Positions 4,750 to 7,012 of a DNA stretch of 7,012 nucleotides are shown here, in pieces. The DNA lies in the NCBI GenBank assembly GCA_910585935.1, contig CAJUHN010000210.1, positions 1-7,012 of the forward strand, read 5' to 3'. The DNA comes from an uncultured Lachnospiraceae bacterium (GTDB lineage Bacteria; Bacillota; Clostridia; Lachnospirales; Lachnospiraceae). Every line of letters begins with the position of its first letter. Positions within the stretch are counted from its first letter, which is position 1. The translations under genes and the position numbers were made by a program. The notes under the pieces were generated by a model. It was not told the DNA's origin. It made no database searches and saw only the letters and a program-made list of their open reading frames with translations.

Positions 4750-6867
4750 ATGAGCGAGAATCTAAATGTAGAAGAGATATTTGCAGAAAATGTGTTTACT
4801 GTTGCTAAAATGAAACAGCGTCTTCCTAAAAAAGTATTTGCAGAAGTAAAAAAAGTCATGGATAATGGAGGGGAATTATCTATTGAAATTGCAGATGTAG
4901 TGGCAAAAGCCATGAAAGATTGGGCGATTGAGAAAGGGGCTACTCATTATACTCATTGGTTTCAGCCATTGACTGGAATTACAGCTGAAAAACATGATGC
5001 TTTTGTAACACATCCAGATGCAGATGGCAGAATGTTAATGGAATTCTCAGGAAAAGAGCTGATTAAAGGAGAGCCAGATGCTTCTTCTTTTCCTTCTGGC
5101 GGACTGCGTGCGACATTTGAGGCAAGGGGCTATACTGCATGGGACTGTACTTCTCCGGCATTTTTAAAAGAAAGCTCAACAGGAGCGATTCTTTGTATTC
5201 CAACAGCTTTTTGCTCTTATAAAGGAGAGGCACTGGATAAGAAAACACCTCTGTTGCGTTCTATGGAAGCACTGAGTGAACAGGCATTGAGAATTGTACG
5301 CTTATTTGGCAATAAAGAAGCCAAAAAGGTGATCGCTTCTGTAGGAGCAGAACAAGAGTATTTTTTAGTAGATAGAGAGAAATATTTACAGAGAAAAGAC
5401 TTAATCTATGCTGGACGCACTTTATTTGGAGCGCTGCCTCCCAAGGGACAAGAGATGGAAGATCATTATTTTGGCGTGATCAGGGAGAGAATCGGGATAT
5501 TTATGAAGGACTTAAATATTGAATTGTGGAAGTTGGGGGTGACTGCGAAAACACAACATAATGAAGTAGCACCAGCACAGCATGAATTAGCGCCGATTTA
5601 CGAAACTGCTAATATCGCAGTAGATCATAACCAATTAGTGATGGAAACTATGAAAAGAGTAGCACAGCATCATGGAATGACATGTCTACTTCACGAAAAA
5701 CCGTTTGATGGTGTAAATGGATCTGGAAAACATGATAACTGGTCTATTTGTACAGATAATGGTATCAATATGTTAGATCCCGGTGATACACCGAATGAAA
5801 ATATTCAGTTTTTATTAGTTTTGGCTTGTATTATCAAAGCTGTTGATATTCATGGGGATCTGTTGCGTCAATCTGCTTCTGATGTGGGCAATGATCACCG
5901 TCTTGGAGCAAATGAAGCTCCGCCTGCTATTATCTCTATGTTTTTAGGAGAGCAGCTAGAAGATGTGGTAAAACAGTTAGTGGAAACAGGAGAGGCAAAA
6001 ACTTGTAAAGATGGCGGAGTGCTAGAAACTGGTGTGAAGACATTGCCAGATTTGATGAAAGATGCTACAGATAGAAACCGCACTTCTCCATTTGCATTTA
6101 CTGGAAATAAATTTGAATTTCGTATGGTAGGTTCTGCTGATTCTATCGCCAGCCCTAATACTACTTTAAATTCGATTGTAGCAGAAGCATTTTGTGAGGC
6201 AGCAGATGTATTAGAAAAGGCAGAAGATTTTGATATGGCAGTGCATGATTTGATCAAAGAATATTTGAGCAAACATCAGAGAATTATTTTTAATGGGAAT
6301 GGATATTCTGAGGAATGGGTAAAAGAGGCAGAGAGAAGAGGACTGCCAAATATCAAGTCTATGGTGGATGCAGTAGAAACTTTGACTACAGAAAAATCTA
6401 TTAAGTTATTTGAGAAATTTGGAATTTTCACAAAGGCAGAGTTAGAATCTAGAGAAGAGGTTTTATATGAAACATATACAAAAACAATTAATATAGAAGC
6501 ATTAACTATGATTGATATGGCGACAAAACAGATTATTCCGGCAGTTATTAAATATACTACTACATTGGCAAATTCTCTGTCTTCTGTAAGGGCAGCTTGT
6601 GAGATAGCAGATGTGAGTGCGCAGTCTGAGTTATTGGTAGAAGTGTCAGCGTTGTTAGCGGAGAGTAAAAAGGCGTTGAAGGAGTTACAGAGGGTTACAC
6701 CACAGGCGGCAGCAAAGAAAAATGCGAAGGAGATGGCATTTGCTTATAAAGATATTGTAGTGCCTGCGATGGAGGCTTTAAGAAAGCCAGTGGATAAATT
6801 AGAGATGCTGGTAGATAAAGAAGCATGGCCGATGCCTTCTTATGGAGATTTGATATTTGAGGTCTAG
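4750..6867 (+). CDS. glnN: Glutamine synthetase type III
   Basis: This enzyme makes glutamine from glutamate, ammonium and ATP, the main entry of ammonium into metabolism, and acts in the cytoplasm as a large oligomer. The product is 705 residues from the ATG behind GGAGAGG. That matches the type III (GlnN) family and is far longer than the roughly 450-residue GlnA enzymes. Family landmarks are THYTHWFQP near residue 64; the metal-site AEQEYFLVD at 200-208; KTQHNEVAPAQHE at 267-279; the ATP/metal segment GVNGSGKHDNWS at 321-332; GNDHRLGANEAPP at 381-392; and DRNRTSPFAF followed by NKFEFRMVGS at 441-462. The C-terminal third is helical and charged. The frame is intact, with no sign of truncation. 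The gene appears to be transcribed alone. No PII, GlnR or ANTAR-regulator gene is nearby, so nitrogen control, if any, must come from elsewhere or from the leader. Confidence 0.96.
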   Translation: MSENLNVEEIFAENVFTVAKMKQRLPKKVFAEVKKVMDNGGELSIEIADVVAKAMKDWAIEKGATHYTHWFQPLTGITAEKHDAFVTHPDADGRMLMEFSGKELIKGEPDASSFPSGGLRATFEARGYTAWDCTSPAFLKESSTGAILCIPTAFCSYKGEALDKKTPLLRSMEALSEQALRIVRLFGNKEAKKVIASVGAEQEYFLVDREKYLQRKDLIYAGRTLFGALPPKGQEMEDHYFGVIRERIGIFMKDLNIELWKLGVTAKTQHNEVAPAQHELAPIYETANIAVDHNQLVMETMKRVAQHHGMTCLLHEKPFDGVNGSGKHDNWSICTDNGINMLDPGDTPNENIQFLLVLACIIKAVDIHGDLLRQSASDVGNDHRLGANEAPPAIISMFLGEQLEDVVKQLVETGEAKTCKDGGVLETGVKTLPDLMKDATDRNRTSPFAFTGNKFEFRMVGSADSIASPNTTLNSIVAEAFCEAADVLEKAEDFDMAVHDLIKEYLSKHQRIIFNGNGYSEEWVKEAERRGLPNIKSMVDAVETLTTEKSIKLFEKFGIFTKAELESREEVLYETYTKTINIEALTMIDMATKQIIPAVIKYTTTLANSLSSVRAACEIADVSAQSELLVEVSALLAESKKALKELQRVTPQAAAKKNAKEMAFAYKDIVVPAMEALRKPVDKLEMLVDKEAWPMPSYGDLIFEV

Positions 6868-6938
6868 GATAGAATAGGAATAATTGTGGAGTGGGGGTTT
6901 TGGAGAGGAGATAAAGAGAGGCAAAAGGGGTGACAAAG

Positions 6939-7012
6939 GGTCGCTTAAGGCAAGGAAGTATTCCACCGAAGCCGCGCTTTCGCTCCGTTCCAGACGTAAT
7001 GGTACTAAATTC
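6939..7012 (-). repeat. Dispersed repeat, right-edge partial copy
   Basis: Bases 6952-7012 match the reverse complement of the right half of the central repeat at 58 of 61 positions, including the GCGCTTTCGCTCC hairpin region and the GACGTA...GGTACTAAATTC segment. Looser similarity starts at GGTCGCT (6939-6945). The copy is cut by the window end. It has the same orientation as the left-edge copy and the opposite orientation to the central copy. It begins about 70 bases after the glnN stop codon, and no other terminator is visible there. Confidence 0.85.

Noticed and set aside
4656..4913. Minus-strand open frame over the 5' end of glnN
   Set aside because: It is a shadow of glnN with no ribosome binding site and a low-complexity Ser/Thr/Leu-rich product.
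5063..5248. Minus-strand open frame inside glnN
   Set aside because: It lies wholly within a well-supported gene and shows no domain or start signal.
5895..6272. Minus-strand open frame of 125 codons inside glnN
   Set aside because: It is antisense to conserved glnN motifs and Ser/Asn/Ala-rich, as expected of a reverse shadow frame.
6886..6940. Possible G-quadruplex in the purine-rich DNA after glnN
   Set aside because: Only three runs of three or more G's occur and the gaps are long, so the usual four-run pattern is not met.

Overview
The window looks like chromosomal DNA from a low-GC Gram-positive anaerobe, most likely a gut Clostridia/Lachnospiraceae-type organism. This is inferred from the A+T-rich sequence, strong AGGAGG-type ribosome binding sites, and a gene set typical of that group: type III glutamine synthetase, class II fructose-bisphosphate aldolase, a YitT-family membrane protein and a Lachnospiraceae-like coiled-coil protein. 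No species can be named from the sequence alone.

Layout. Bases 1-92 are the end of a dispersed repeat. It is followed by a short open frame of unknown meaning and then a small GNAT acetyltransferase gene (324-772). That gene appears frameshifted in a run of six A's just after its GTG start. Bases 773-1130 hold no convincing gene. A complete copy of the dispersed repeat (about 1131-1307) follows and folds into a long imperfect hairpin. Next are a 316-residue highly charged coiled-coil protein of unknown function (1465-2415, +), a two-way terminator, and a convergent YitT-family membrane protein (2523-3422, -) with a near-consensus promoter overlapped by a small dyad. Divergent from it are fba (3657-4520, +), a strong terminator, and glnN (4750-6867, +). 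The right edge carries a third repeat copy in the same orientation as the left-edge copy.

The two well-identified enzymes are housekeeping genes: Fba works in glycolysis/gluconeogenesis and GlnN assimilates ammonium. A strong terminator separates them, so they are probably separate transcription units. The GNAT and coiled-coil genes are accessory-looking single genes set between repeat copies. Nothing here forms a recognisable multigene defence or biosynthetic system.

The most unusual content is the three-copy, hairpin-forming dispersed repeat, which is richer in G+C than its surroundings. After it come the acetyltransferase frameshift, the layered promoter/terminator arrangement ahead of glnN, and the uncharacterised coiled-coil protein.
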